Source of the DNA: Rhodocollybia butyracea
Lineage: Eukaryota > Basidiomycota > Agaricomycetes > Agaricales > Omphalotaceae
Assembly: GCA_015501585.1 (NCBI GenBank)
Contig: JADNRY010000139.1
Coordinates: 62,001 to 126,000 of the forward strand
Direction of reading: 5' to 3'
Length of the DNA: 64,000 bases
The translations under genes were made by a program, and so were the position numbers. Below the pieces are notes generated by a model. The model had not been told where the DNA came from. It made no database searches and saw nothing but the letters and a program-made list of their open reading frames with translations. Shown here piece by piece: positions 33,778 to 45,554 of this stretch (positions within the stretch are counted from its first letter, which is position 1; every line of letters begins with the position of its first letter).

Positions 33778-35575
33778 ATGGTCCAGGCTCCCGCCATTAT
33801 TCTGGACAGTTCTGTCTTCAATACTTCTAGTTCCTGGACACGCAGCACCTCCGCCGACACCGTCATGGGCTACAAAAATATGTCTGTATCGCTTAGTCAA
33901 GGTTCGAGCATCGAGTCCTTTGCGGGCAATGTCACTATCCAGAGTGGTGGGTATAAATGGCTTCTAGGTATACCCCGCGAGAAGGAAGTTGCTAACCAAA
34001 GTTTGCCTTGAAGACGCTCAAGATGTGCTACTGTCTCTTGATGGGCAATTTGCCAATTCGCAGTGCAGTTTAACTATTTCCGACGCGAGCTCTCCATCAG
34101 TGATAGGCGACGTGCTCCCTCCTATCTCAATATCGGACAATATATTATGGGACACAGCAGCTTCTCGAATAAACATGCCACTTATGCTTGATATAAACAT
34201 AACAGGGTGTAGTGGTGATCCTCTGGCCTCGCTATCCCTTTATTACGCTCTGATCACCCCAACACCCACCATGGCTCTGAATAATCAACTCTTATTTGTG
34301 AACTATACCGATACTACTATTGTATACAAAGGACAATGGAGAAGCCTTGTATCCGAACTTATAGACCCCATTGCCTCTCCCACAAAATCAAGCACAACAG
34401 CGGGTGATATAATGAAGTTTCCCTTCACAGGTTTGCACGTTTTTCAGCTTGTTTTTTTTCATCCCGGGTTCAATAAAACATAGGATGGAACGTAACTCTT
34501 CTTGGGCCTTTAAGCCCGGGGTTTATTGACACTGGCATCACCTTAGGGGTTACGGTCGATGAACAAGCGCAAATCCAGCTTAGTTTCGATAAAACGGCAA
34601 CCGAGATTGATTATGTCTACTTTGAGTTCTTCACCCTTGTCCAGGAATCAGATAGCGGCAATCATACCATTACAGTCGAGGTTCTGGAGATTGGAACGGG
34701 CGACAGCTTTGATTTTCACGGATTCACCTACATTCCTGGCTTTGACACATTAAATGACATGCCTGACCTCTCTGTTTCAATATCACCCAACAAATCGCAT
34801 GGGCTCCATGGAGGTGCTATTGCTGGTGTGGTTGTCGGAGTCATCGCTGGAATATGTCTAGTTGGGCTTATTTTGTGGGCAGCAATAAGGAGATCAAAAC
34901 GAAGCTCAGATGTATTGCCAGCCCAACCACAACAGATGGAATCAGCGTTAGGTACGGCTGCACCGTTGGTTTACAGTAAACGAAATGGCTTTACAGACCT
35001 TCACCTCAGTCTCCGATGCATACATCCCCCCAACCCTACCCCCAGAGCCGAGTTTTGGCCCGGGCACTATCACATTTTCCGAGAAGGGGTATAGTACTTT
35101 GCACCCACCGGATGCATCAATGGCAACCAATGCCCATACTAGCATGCCATTTACACAGAACTACAACAGGCCACCAACTCTTTTGACCTCCGACTCAGAA
35201 CAGCCAGCACAGGGTAGTACCGTCATATTATCGCCAGCTGGACGCACTACACACGTATCCTCGCTTCCAGCGGAACCTCAAAACTCTCCTTTCCCCAACG
35301 CACCGGCAGTTCTTGCGAGCAATGATACCGCTCGACATCCAGAACAGCATGTACTGCCAAATAACGACGCCGTCGCGCTACCACTGGCCGCCTCAGGCAA
35401 TGGGCTTGTATCTGCACATCCTGATCAGTTGGCTGCTGAACTTCTGAGTATTGGGAATAGTAACAGCCAAAATGGAGACCAGAATCGCATATCCGAGCTA
35501 ATCCTTGATAGGCTCAATACTTTGATGCATGCCATCCAGCAACCCCCAGCGTATGAGCCGGAGGCGTCGCCGTAA
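33778..35575 (+). CDS. M3: single-pass membrane protein with PPAY tail (539 aa)
   Basis: Exons 33778-33946, 34014-34430, 34484-34951 and 35010-35575 total 1620 nt, one frame, same phases as M1 and M2. It starts MVQAPAIILDSSVF, without a clear signal peptide. In-frame codons just upstream of the ATG encode a hydrophobic stretch (LLLLTLLGLPAHTS) but have no ATG, so a missed 5' exon is possible. The ectodomain has NNQLLFVNYTDTTIVYKG, GWNVTLLGPLSP and DSGNHTITVEVLEI. The membrane segment is at about 308-332 (GAIAGVVVGVIAGICLVGL). The tail is longer than in M1 and M2, with about 60 extra residues rich in Ala and Pro. It keeps ITFSEKGY and MPFTQNY and ends ELILDRLNTLMHAIQQ then PPAY. The last intron (34952-35009, 58 nt) is the position occupied by the transposon in M2. 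Confidence 0.88.
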
Positions 35576-38500
35576 GTACTTGTCCGATCTCCTGGGAGGG
35601 TTTATTTCTTGAGGGACTTCGTTCGGTATTAGCTATGCGTGAATTTCTCATACATATCTTCAACTTGGATGACGTTTGCTTCTCCCTAGTACTTACTGAG
35701 GGACTTATGTAAACGATCTGGAGAGAGTTCCAGGATTTAAGGGGATCTACCCCGATTATCATTGATAGTAATGTATCCCGAGGCAAAGAAGGTGGTAGTA
35801 GTGCGTTGTGTATATCTACAAGTACTGGACATCAAGTGGCTCGTACAAAGGCTGAGCTAACAGCTGGACAGGTAGACGCGTTCTACCTGTTCTAGTGAGA
35901 CGGTCGGCAAAAGGATTCATGAATGAAGACACGTTAGTACGTTGAGTACGTCTTCTAGGTGAGAAGGCATGAGGAAGAGAGCGAGAGCCTAAAACGGCGT
36001 GTTACTGCCAGTCACGCGAAAACACTCCTCTGGTCTGCGCACCCACCGTATCGCAGATAGACTATTCTCAACTAAGTACTTCACTCTTTCTAGGCTAGGA
36101 CTACGAGTTGAACCAACACGATTGCAAATCTGAGTCCTAGGCTCCAGCCGCTTTTTCGAAACTGAGACTCGAAACTGCTTGAAACTGGAAAAGCTGGAGA
36201 ACCAAATCGAATTTCCACCATTGCCTTTCGGAATAATTAGAATAGATCATCTTGGGCTTTGTGCTGTAGTCGGGGCTCGGGATGTTGAACAACCTGAGTA
36301 CTGGAGGAGTAAAAAAATCATAGTAAAACACGGGCGTGAACGGTGACAGTGGGCATTAGGCGTACTTATGTACAAAGGTCATGTTCCAGCACCTGCACCA
36401 CGTAGTCTCCATTTTCATTCCATATATCCGCAATTCAGAACGGAAGGTCGTTTCTACTAAGACGGACGCAAAAAGCAATAAGCGGAACACGGGCGTTTAC
36501 TTGCTAGCGCTTATTGACGTGCTTTTTCCTTGACGTTCAACATTCTCTCTACCATTCGTGCGCTCTGACAGTACAAGCTATGCATATCATATCTTTTTTA
36601 TTCATAAATCAACGATGATCAACGCTCAGAAAAATGCCCAGTACTTCCATCGTTCAACACGAGTCCGCAATCCTCTCGATTCTTTTCAGCACCGAATAGA
36701 AATGGTCCTAGTCGGATGTGTCTCAAAGACACTACAGTAACACAGCTGTGCCCTACGTCCTGCCCAAACCTTTTGATAACCGGTTTATCCGAAAAGACGC
36801 ATTTTCTCAGATTGGTTTCAATGATGGTCGAGAGATGTACAAAACACATAACAAGCTTTTCTTCTTACTCCTCTCCGCTGGAAGGTTCTTTCTCTCGATG
36901 AACGTCACCTGGCTGCTTCGTCGAATCATTCTTGCCCACACTTGTCTACCTTACAGTCTATCCGTTACTTTTCCCCGCCATTAGTTCCCAGTCATTTTAC
37001 TCTGCAAATGGCAATGATGTCGATGGAATCCTGTATCCCCTCATCAACATACTGTGACTTCCGCCCTTGTATCATTCATGGCGACTAAATGACGTCGAGT
37101 ACACTGCAAAATAGATGGCTTTTATCGATTATCGATATCCCTTAAGCTCAAGTCCAGTCAGATACTAGTCACGAACGCCCTGACGGCTTCGTGACCTGTC
37201 ATGCCGAACTGGGCGAAGCCTTTTGACCACGCGTCGTCGCACTCTGTTTTCGGCCGAAGATTATAATGCAAACGTTTCCGACCTATTTCCAACCTGCTCT
37301 TCGGCCGGTTCTACCTCCCGTTCCGATGAACATACGGTGAACATCGCCCAGCTACCCTCGCTCATATCTACCACTACCGTCCGTCCATCCGCTCTTCGTC
37401 GTCCATGCCAATCGTTTGGCAGTTGGAAACATCCTCATATTGCGATCTCAACTCCAAATCCTGCCAAGACCCTAGCTATGTTGTCCAAAGTATCGAATCA
37501 CCACCCGCCTACCATCGTTCAGGCGGAAAGTCGTATTTTTGCAGTCTTCTCCTGCCTTGTCACTCCCACCCTCAGAAACGATGACTATAAACGATCCTGA
37601 GGGATATCCCGTGGCTATCGCTCTCGGTATTGCAGTCGGCGCTCTGCGGCTTTGGGTGTATGTGGGTGCTGCGGGACAAGCGTTGCAGTTTTACATGCTT
37701 GGTAGCAGTCGAGCTCTAGAGTCTAGTGAAGTTTCACAGGTATAAACATCTTCGAACCATTTTAGTGTCGGAACTTTGATAACATATAATCTATCAGGAT
37801 CTCCGTTACAATGAAGGCCACGAACGATCAAGAGTAAGCGACTCCTTGAGTATGTCCAGCCTTTTTGTGAGCTCTCGGCCAATAAACTGTGAACGCATAG
37901 TGTCCTGAGCACATTTCGAAGGTGCTCATGGACAGAGGGACTCGACTCGGAAGGATTCACAAATGGCAACCCGAATGACGCGGACCTTGTGCAGTGGTAT
38001 GATGAAAGTTCCGGTGGTCGGACTTGATTTGAGGGGTAGACGCAGGAGATAAAGGTGTGTACAGCGACCACCAGAACTCAAATTAGGTTCAATCCCGCAT
38101 TGGATAACTTGTATCCAGATTCGGAACACGCCACAGGAACGGACAAAAGAATACCGACAAGGCCCAATTCTCAAGCACTCAGTTTGCTCTACGTCCGGCG
38201 AGTTCCCCCTGGTTAACCAACGTGGTACACGCGTTCGCACTTGAATGCACATTGGAACTAAAAAAAAATTCCAATTGCCAAGCAACCGAGATAATTCCAT
38301 CGCATACCGCTCCCTACTCTAGGGCTTACCGCAAGAAACTAGATGGAGCTTACGGATCCTACATTGGGTTTATTCTTTGTCGTTATTCTTTGTCGTTATT
38401 CTTTGTCGAGAGCGGGTTAATGGCTGACCGCAGGATTGTATAGGCCAGGAGAAAACTGTCAAACGAAGGGCTGATCCTCGAACAGCCAGGTTTACCATGC

Positions 38501-38920
38501 AACTTTACTTCAGCTTGAAGTACCTACTCACAAGGCCTTTGAGCCACCACCTATTCATTGTGGTTACTACGTGTTTCCCGGGGCAAAAGTGCGTGCGCAG
38601 GGAGGTTTGAATTTACTCGTCCCATTGCCAAAATACGGAGCAGAATCGCTGGCTGAATTTATCAGGCGTAAATTTTATAAACAGGTTTATTGATCGTTTC
38701 TTGCCATAGCGAGTCTGAATCGTTCCCGGTAGACCCCTTGATGCAGATACAATAGAAAGAAAGTAAATTTATTCGAGCACATCATCCCAACGGTGAATCC
38801 AAGGGACCCCATCTAGCTTCTTGCGGTCGGGGAGTACTGGCCGACCTCTGTTCCCTCCGAACATGGCAAATGCGTCCTCTCTGAGAGGCAAGTTGCGTAC
38901 ACTTCGAGAAGACAATTTAT
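35576..38920. other. Gene-poor stretch
   Basis: Open frames at 37223-37600 and 37539-37745 (for example MTINDPEGYPVAIALGIAVG) overlap, lack starts or splice support and may be remnants. Short direct repeat TTATTCTTTGTCG x 3 near 38.37-38.41 kb. A sequence block at 38.775-38.85 kb is repeated at 43.95-44.00 and 45.40-45.43 kb (see the hAT-like element). Confidence 0.4.
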
Positions 38921-38928
38921 TTCCAGGG

Positions 38929-38936
38929 TATATAAG
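38929..38936 (+). promoter_or_regulatory. TATA box of the crystallin-like secreted protein gene
   Basis: TATATAAG, about 60 bp before the ATG at 38993. Confidence 0.6.
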
Positions 38937-38992
38937 AGAAGCTCTATTTCTCGAACCACAGTGCAACAACCCAAAGCAACACTTTGGGCAAG

Positions 38993-39543
38993 ATGCAACT
39001 TTCATTCAAATCGTTCTTCTACGCTGCGGCGGCGGCGGCAGCCATCGTCAACGCCAGTACCATTGGATCTGACTCTGTGGTGAGCAGTCGACCCTCGTGT
39101 ATCAATGTATGTTCTTTGCCTTACACATACCCAGGACGGTCCTGAGGCCATTCCCGCGGGAACAATCTGCACTGGCACTCAACTCGGGGGAACCTGTACG
39201 ACGCTCAGTGTCCTCAGTGTCCCAAGCGCATGCCTTACCCTTCCCTCTGGCTTTTCTGGATCTATCAGCAGCATGAGTCTCAATCCAGGATTCGCCTGCA
39301 CTTTCTATATGTGAGTTTATAAAGTCGGGTTTTGGTACCCACTAGGACTTAATTCTACGACTTCCTAGAACTGAGAAATGTGGGGGCGCCGGAGGCTGGG
39401 TCGTAGTTCGCCCTACTGGAATCGCGGAGTTTTTAAACACGGATTACAACGACTCCTTGACATGTTATATCTGCCTTGGTGAGAATGACGTTCTTCCATC
39501 TACTCATCCGGCTTCTACTCATAGCTATTCTTTAGCTGATTAG
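38993..39543 (+). CDS. Small secreted protein, beta/gamma-crystallin-like pattern (126 aa)
   Basis: Exons 38993-39079, 39135-39310, 39369-39478 and 39536-39543 total 381 nt in one frame; the last exon holds only two codons plus the stop. The N-terminus MQLSFKSFFYAAAAAAAIVN is a signal peptide. The mature part reads ICTGTQLGGTCTTLSVL, ACLTLPSGFSGSISSMSL, GFACTFY, EKCGGAGG and SLTCYICLAD. The spacing of Cys and of the LPSGFSGSISSM segment recalls the Greek-key beta/gamma-crystallin-like secreted proteins of fungi; this is from pattern memory, not alignment. It probably acts outside the cell or in the wall. The HsbA-like gene lies downstream on the other strand, so the two are convergent. Confidence 0.72.
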
Positions 39544-39912
39544 TAGCAACTCTGGACCCTGGCATTCTATTTTGCTATATAAGGACTTGTTTCGATTGCT
39601 TGTTTGATTGTTTGGGAGCCATCTGTGATATATATGATTCCGCGTGAAAGTTAATATATATTTGAGGTATTGAAAGCCTACCCTCAGTAGTACGCGTCTA
39701 ATCAGTGGCTGCGGAGACAAAAAGGGATAGGAAAAAAGGGTATCCCAACTCTCATCATCTCAATTTGACCCCATTTCATTCTGGTCTTCATGGGAGGATC
39801 CCTCGTGTCGTATTATTCTTATAAACAACGTACAAGGAAGGTACGAGAACTGTTTCCTGCTTCAAAATTTCCGCTCCATGTATAACCTTGGTCGCTCGCT
39901 ATGGACTTCAAC
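39544..39912. other. Short convergent intergenic region
   Basis: Between the 3' ends of the two secreted-protein genes. No other feature seen. Confidence 0.4.
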
Positions 39913-40654
39913 TCACGCATATGCAGCAGAGGCAGTGGCGAAAGCGGCATCAATACTAGAGGTAATTGAGATTGCAATAGGAAAAAGACTGGGCTGCTCA
40001 TATCATGAACAACTCGTATCAAGTACAAAACGTGAGTCAACGTACGGGAGTGTCATTGATGATTTCGTTTTCAAAATTCTTTGAGGACAACTGCATTGTC
40101 CCAATATCTAGGCTGTACAAAGCCGTGAAACCCGTGACAGGAAGAGCAGCAATTAACGGCTGCTTCGAAGCAACTTCGGTGAGTGCACTGGAGAAGGTAG
40201 TTTCAAATTGTTGGACCAGTTCGAGGACAGTTTCACCGTCGGATGTTGTAGTGAAAGGTCCATTCGCCTACAGCACCTATATTTAGTGGAAACTGGTAAG
40301 TACCTACAAAAGCAAAACTCACGGCAGCATCAGTTGCAGCAGCTGCCAGTGCGGTAGCTAAAGATGTCATTTGTATATGAATAGACTGAAAACGGTCAAC
40401 AAATTAAATAATCGGTCAAAATAAGGTTGGATTCAATAAGTAAAGGTACAGCTTGCCAGCGCCGACTCGACACCCTCCACCCCCCCGCTGGTTGGGAACG
40501 CATCCATCGCACTATTCAGAGCTATGGCCTGATCTGCGAGGCCGGAAAGATCTGAGATAACGACTACCTGTCGTTTCACGCCGGCAGCAAGGCAAAAAGT
40601 CAAAGAAAGAGAGGCGAAGCATGCAAGGCAGAGCATTTTGAGCCAAATAGTCAT
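39913..40654 (-). CDS. HsbA-like cell-surface protein (187 aa)
   Basis: Exons 40654-40457, 40385-40323, 40267-40046 and 39993-39913 total 564 nt, all phase 0. The start chosen is the ATG giving MTIWLKMLCLACFASLSLTF, a signal peptide; an upstream in-frame TTG is not used. The mature sequence has SDLSGLADQAIALNSAMDAF then PTSGG, followed by helical Ala-rich segments (TSLATALAAAATDAA, EVASKQPLIAALPVTGF, SIDAAFATASAAYA). This is the pattern of the hydrophobic surface binding protein A family (HsbA, Pfam PF12296), small helical secreted proteins that coat hydrophobic surfaces in fungi. The first intron appears to be of GC-AG type (exon end CTG, then GCAAGC, acceptor TTTTCAG). Confidence 0.85.
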
Positions 40655-40702
40655 AGAGATATGCAAATATGAGAGTTGAGAACATCCCCCGGACGATTTT
40701 CT

Positions 40703-40710
40703 CTTTTATA
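40703..40710 (-). promoter_or_regulatory. TATA box of the HsbA-like gene
   Basis: TATAAAAG read on the minus strand, about 50 bp before the start at 40654. Confidence 0.6.
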
Positions 40711-41262
40711 TCAATTCAAGTCGCTGAAGTCAGCTGGGTGAAAATTTGGACTAAAAGTGATTTAGTTCTTTTTTTTCATCTAACATTTAGAAGACCTTCA
40801 TTCACATGGGTGCCTTCCAGTTCAGGCACAAGATGCCAGGACTTGCGTCTGGAGAGAATCATTAATGAAAATAGTTGTTCAAGTCCTGTTGTTGAATTTT
40901 GATCAATCATCAGATAGATGGTGATAGGAACGATTAGTTTGCTCATCCTAGTTTACGATCATGGGACTTAAGCTACAGGAGAATAAATCCTACATCAAGT
41001 CCACCAGGCATCTTAATAAGTAGACCCTAACAGATAATAGAGATAGACCATGGATTTGGATCTTGATGTCCTTTACCTGTGGACTTTTAATTGGGCTCAT
41101 TGTACTCAGTGTTTCACCTCGGACCTCCTGAGCCTAGCTTCACAGTGAAAGTGTATAATTTGCTCACACTAAACATTATCATACCCCATCGTCATGCAGA
41201 TTTACCATAGAGTAACAACTGCACCAAAAGTTTCCTTTGGGTACATAGATTCAAGTACCATG

Positions 41263-42916
41263 CTAATATAATTTCTTTAACACTTGTGCACCCATTGACG
41301 AAGCTCTCGCAACATCCCACAACTCGTCTACCTTACGAAGGCTAATATTCAACTGTCCGGCACTAAGCATAGCGTTTACCTGAGCATCAGTAAGAACCTC
41401 TGCATCATGCTTTCCTAGAACGCCTGCCCCGGGAACAGTAAAATGCAACCAACAACTCTGAGTCTCTACCATAGTAGGTATCCAATAATGCCATTTAAGA
41501 TTGTAGCCTAGATTCGGAGATCCTTTCGGGACAAACGCAGGCTCATGAGGGTTTTCTGGATCAGTCCCAGAGACAGGGTCTGGACCAGATAAAACACGAA
41601 CGGCTGGGACAGAAATGATTTTCCCGGAGTGATGGAACATAACAATGCAGCTGTCGTAGAGATCCATTGGAGACATTTTTGAGCCTATGATCCATGCTGC
41701 CGCTGAGAGCACTGTGTCTCCAATGACAGCCTTCACTATCACAGGTGTGGCCACACCTTTATCTTCCAAGGGATATCGATCCGAGAGTGAGTCGATTATG
41801 GCAGGTAAATGTTTTGAGGAGACTAGATCTTTTCGATAGACGCCATCACCACGGGGATGGATATAAGTAAGGGACTTTCCCAATGCCAATGTCAAATTGA
41901 GAAGACGATCTTTTAGCTCAGGCGAAAGCTTATTCAGTGGTGTCGAAGCCAGCATGCGTGATTGCTCGGAAGAGGCAGTAGAATAGTGCACAATGATACG
42001 AGCTACAAGCCATAGGAATTGAAATGCTGTCCATAGAATTACAACGATCGATGGCTGGCTGCTGAGATTTACATAGGTGACAAGGATAGAGCTGGTACAG
42101 ACCAAGGCGCCAATGCTCCACGCCACGCGCCACCAAATGGAAGTGGATCTTGGGTTACCATGTAGACCAAGGACAACGATACAATGTCCACCTATATGCT
42201 TAGCAGAGGGAAGTTGGCCTGCAAGCAGATCGAGGGATCCCATATGATCAGTGGGGTGTTTTTTCGGTGATCATAACAGCAACAGCGATGACAAAAAACA
42301 CACTCCAAGGTAGAGCTGTGGCAATTCCCAGAACAAGACCTCCACTCTTCCATAGGACATATATTTCAGTGATTTTGGCTAATGAAAGAACCACGAAGAT
42401 CAAGTCGACATGATACTCGGAAGACGCAAAATTTTTGAGGTCGGGATATGTGTACACAACGAGGGAGCTATCTGACGGAGGTTCAGTGGTGCCTTCTAAC
42501 AAGGCCAAGGTAGCCTGATCAAATGCGTAAACGTCCAACATTTCATTGTCCTGGCACATAATAGCCAGAGGCAAGCCAAGAATATCTCTCGCTTTCCTCC
42601 TACTGTCAAGCTGAAGGTGCATCCCAACCGCGAGATCGCACGCCTTCGTGCGGAGGCCAAGTGTCTCCCGTATCCAACCGGGCATTGCAGCACCCATACA
42701 TGCTCGGACGATGGAAAATGTCCCAAAGGCGCTCATGGCAGCCCATGATATGCCAGCTGTGCCTCGATTACCAAGTACGAGGGATTCTGCAACGGTGGAG
42801 CCGACGACTGTCATGAGAGCACCGAAGTTCATAAGGCTATTGCCGAGGTTTAGAAGTGGGAGAATTGCAAGCAACGACTCTGATGAGGGCACAGGGGAGG
42901 AATTGGACGTCGACAT
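41263..42916 (-). pseudogene. Multi-pass membrane protein, copy 1, frameshifted
   Basis: Paralog of the intact 554-residue gene at 45.6-47.2 kb and close to it along its full length. The start is taken at MSTSNSSPVPSS (42916) to match copy 2. The frame is open to the TEK-T/H-P region, where a run of six T (42259-42264, plus strand) replaces five T in copy 2 and shifts the frame to a stop (TEKTPH). The remaining 326 codons are fully open in the other frame from MGSLDLLAGQL. Because everything else is intact this is either a very recent mutation or a base-calling error. Membrane segments and motifs are as in copy 2. Confidence 0.78.
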
Positions 42917-43990
42917 GGTGGATGGAGTTTGAGGCAGGTGCATGGTACTACCTCCATAATATATCAGACAGCTCATTATCTGGCCTAGAGGCAAGAATAT
43001 CAATCCCATGACCGAGTCCCAGATCTTCTCAATTCTCTGGTGTGAAGATCGACTTATGCACTTTTGCATGCTGTGTTTGCCACAATATATTGTATTCATC
43101 ATAGGGCCTACATTTGGTACCTACAGTATATACCTCAACTTCTAAATCCCATCCTTCGAATCCAACTCATCTCAACCAGAAAATTTCGGCATTTGCCGAA
43201 TGATCCAAAGCTGTTCAGAGGCGGTTTTACTGTATACTGTAGTTTTTAACAGCTTTTTAATAGCTTTTCTCTCAAAATGAAAGCTGTAGAACGGATGGGA
43301 AGGCTGGCGACATTCTGGAGATTCAGTATAAGTAATGCCATCTGGTTACGCATACATTTTGCCGTGCACCCCATGCGTGGTGCGTGCTGGGTGCGTGGTT
43401 CGTGTAAGTGTGTGCATGTTGCGGGCCGAGTACATCCAGTCTGCAGTGCGTGATATAGCCTGGCTAGTAAGACCATTCATCCTAACCTACGATGGATGAT
43501 AGAGCAGGATAGAGCATGAGAATACAGAGCACGTGCGGAAAGTCGTCAGATCCGTTGTCGATTCAAGATTTCAATGCCTACCTACCCCTGACTACTTAAG
43601 TGACAGTCTCCTCCCGGTTGCCGATTCGTACCTCCATCTGAAGCGGGCTCTTATATACTACAAACTTCTCAACTGGGTAAGCATGATCAGAAAGCGTGAA
43701 ATCCAGCCGGGATTTGTCTAAGAGCCCGCTTCAGATGGGGTGAATGCTAATTTCTTGTCTCTGCGATTCGAATGTATAGTAGTATGTATCATCAGTGTAT
43801 AACGGGTCTGCACAGTAGACTACTTTGAATGAACACTCTGAATTAATCAAGCATATATGACTCCTCAGAGTCCTCCTAGACTCCTAGCCACTATCACATC
43901 AGGGACTTGGGCACAATAGCTGCGCACAACATAAGTAGATCAAGTTGAAAGCAAATCCATTCAAAAACACGATCCCAATGGTGAGTCCAA
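42917..43990. other. Promoter region of copy 1, then intergenic
   Basis: Up to about 43.35 kb it resembles the region upstream of copy 2 (47.2-47.6 kb), so the tandem duplication included the promoter. The string GAAGCGGGCTCTTA at about 43.64 kb recurs inverted at about 43.72 kb (TAAGAGCCCGCTTC), a potential hairpin or small inverted repeat. Confidence 0.5.
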
Positions 43991-44001
43991 GGGACCCCAT
44001 C

Positions 44002-45398
44002 AGGAATGGGATTCCATTTTCTTAAAAGAATCAACTCTATTTATGATCGTGTACTTTAAGTACACTTTAAGAAGTACTAATACGTTAAGAACTACAGAAT
44101 TACTTAAGACTATGAAATCAAGTATCACGAACCGCAAATTATGCATCTTAAAGACAACTTAAAGAATTCTTAGGAAGGGTATAAGAGTACTTTGAAACTC
44201 ACCAGTGAACACAAGAATGGCAAACTTTGAAGAGAAATCTTAAGGGAGCCTTTAAGAACAATTTCTTAAGGGCGTTATCCGGACATACAGTTGAAAGCTT
44301 TGAGAACGAATCAACAATTGAAAAAATAATCACGTACAAAGCATCTCATAACTCATCACCCTCTCACTGTCATTTTCCCTTTCATTCTTGCCTATGTCGG
44401 AGTCGTCGCTGGATGAACTCGTTGTTGATCAGCCCTACCAGTTTTGTCGTTTTGATGCTAGCATCCAAAGCCACCTCAGCATTTCAAGTATACAGAGCCA
44501 CCAAACCAAGTGGCGGGCACAACCAAGCAGCGGCGGACAGTGGATGGGTTGAGTGGATGTGGTTGGGGGGCGAAAGAAAGAGGCAAAGTGGCGTTAACGC
44601 CCAAGTTTCGATCAACCATGTGACAGGGGTCAAAGCAGGTCTTATGAAGCACCGGCTATTGTCTCGAAAACGGACTAGCGTGCTCGGAAATTACAATAAG
44701 TAATTGGCATGGTCCCCTCGGCCCCCTTTTGTCTTTTCAAACAATAGAACAATAGACAAAAGTTCTCTTAATTTCTAACTTTGACCACCACCCGCCCGCC
44801 TGTTTCTTGCCTTTTCCCCATCCTCCTGCTAATGTGTTACAAAGTGACTTCAAGTTGTCTTCCAAAGTGCCGTTTGGATTTGGATACCACACCATGTGCT
44901 ATTGGGTAGCATTCTGTATTTACTGGATGGTCAGCGGGGTGATTGAACCAGTCACTGCACTTCAGAGTGGACCCTCGCATGATCCCCTTTTGTCTCAGTT
45001 AACAATAGAAAATACAAACAATAGAAAAAATACTATTAATACCCACCCACCATTCCATGAGTCCCATGGGGTTGCCAGGCATCCCCCCCCATCGTCCTAC
45101 CTGATAAGGGATTTATTCTTAAGATCTGTTGAAGATCTGGGTAAGAAATGTATTAAGAACAAACTTGAATATCATTGAGTAAAGTTGCTAAGGAATATCA
45201 TTAGAAGTGGTTAAGAAGATTTTTAAGGAGAAATACCCTAAGAGGTTATTATTAAGAACCATTGTCTTCTTAAATTTGATGTTTGAAAAGGGCGAAGGAA
45301 AAAAGGAGATAGTGCAGGAATTAACACTTAAGAAATTCTTAAAATAATATGATCATAAATAGTGTTAAACCTTTAAGAGAATATGCATCCCACTGTAC
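44002..45398. mobile_element. hAT-like non-autonomous element with 8-bp target duplication (1397 bp)
   Basis: Flanked by the direct repeat ACCCCATC (43994-44001 and 45399-45406), an 8-bp target duplication as in hAT elements. About 50 bp at each end are imperfect inverted repeats sharing TGGGAT, TCTTAAA and CTATTTATGATC. Both ends are rich in TTAAG motifs (44.03-44.28 and 45.11-45.38 kb). No transposase is seen; an open frame at 44227-44703 has no ATG start at its 5' end. The empty site is represented by the paralogous sequence GGGACCCCATCTAGC at 38.80 kb, which confirms the borders. Confidence 0.72.
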
Positions 45399-45554
45399 AC
45401 CCCATCTAGCGTCTTGCGGCATTGCAAGCGTATTCGGCTTTTATTACAATTGGGTTTTTCCTATTATCGATCCCCAGCTTCGCTGCGAAAGTGCACAATT
45501 GTTGTCATGCAAAAAAAGTACCAAAAGTTTCCTTTGAGCATGTACACTGATACG

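Noticed and set aside
34759..35094. Open frame through the last intron of M3
   Set aside because: It reads through the intron 34952-35009; the spliced frame matches M1 and M2 tails while this one does not.
44227..44703. 158-codon frame within the hAT-like element as a gene
   Set aside because: It has no ATG at its 5' end, low-complexity composition and no transposase motif.
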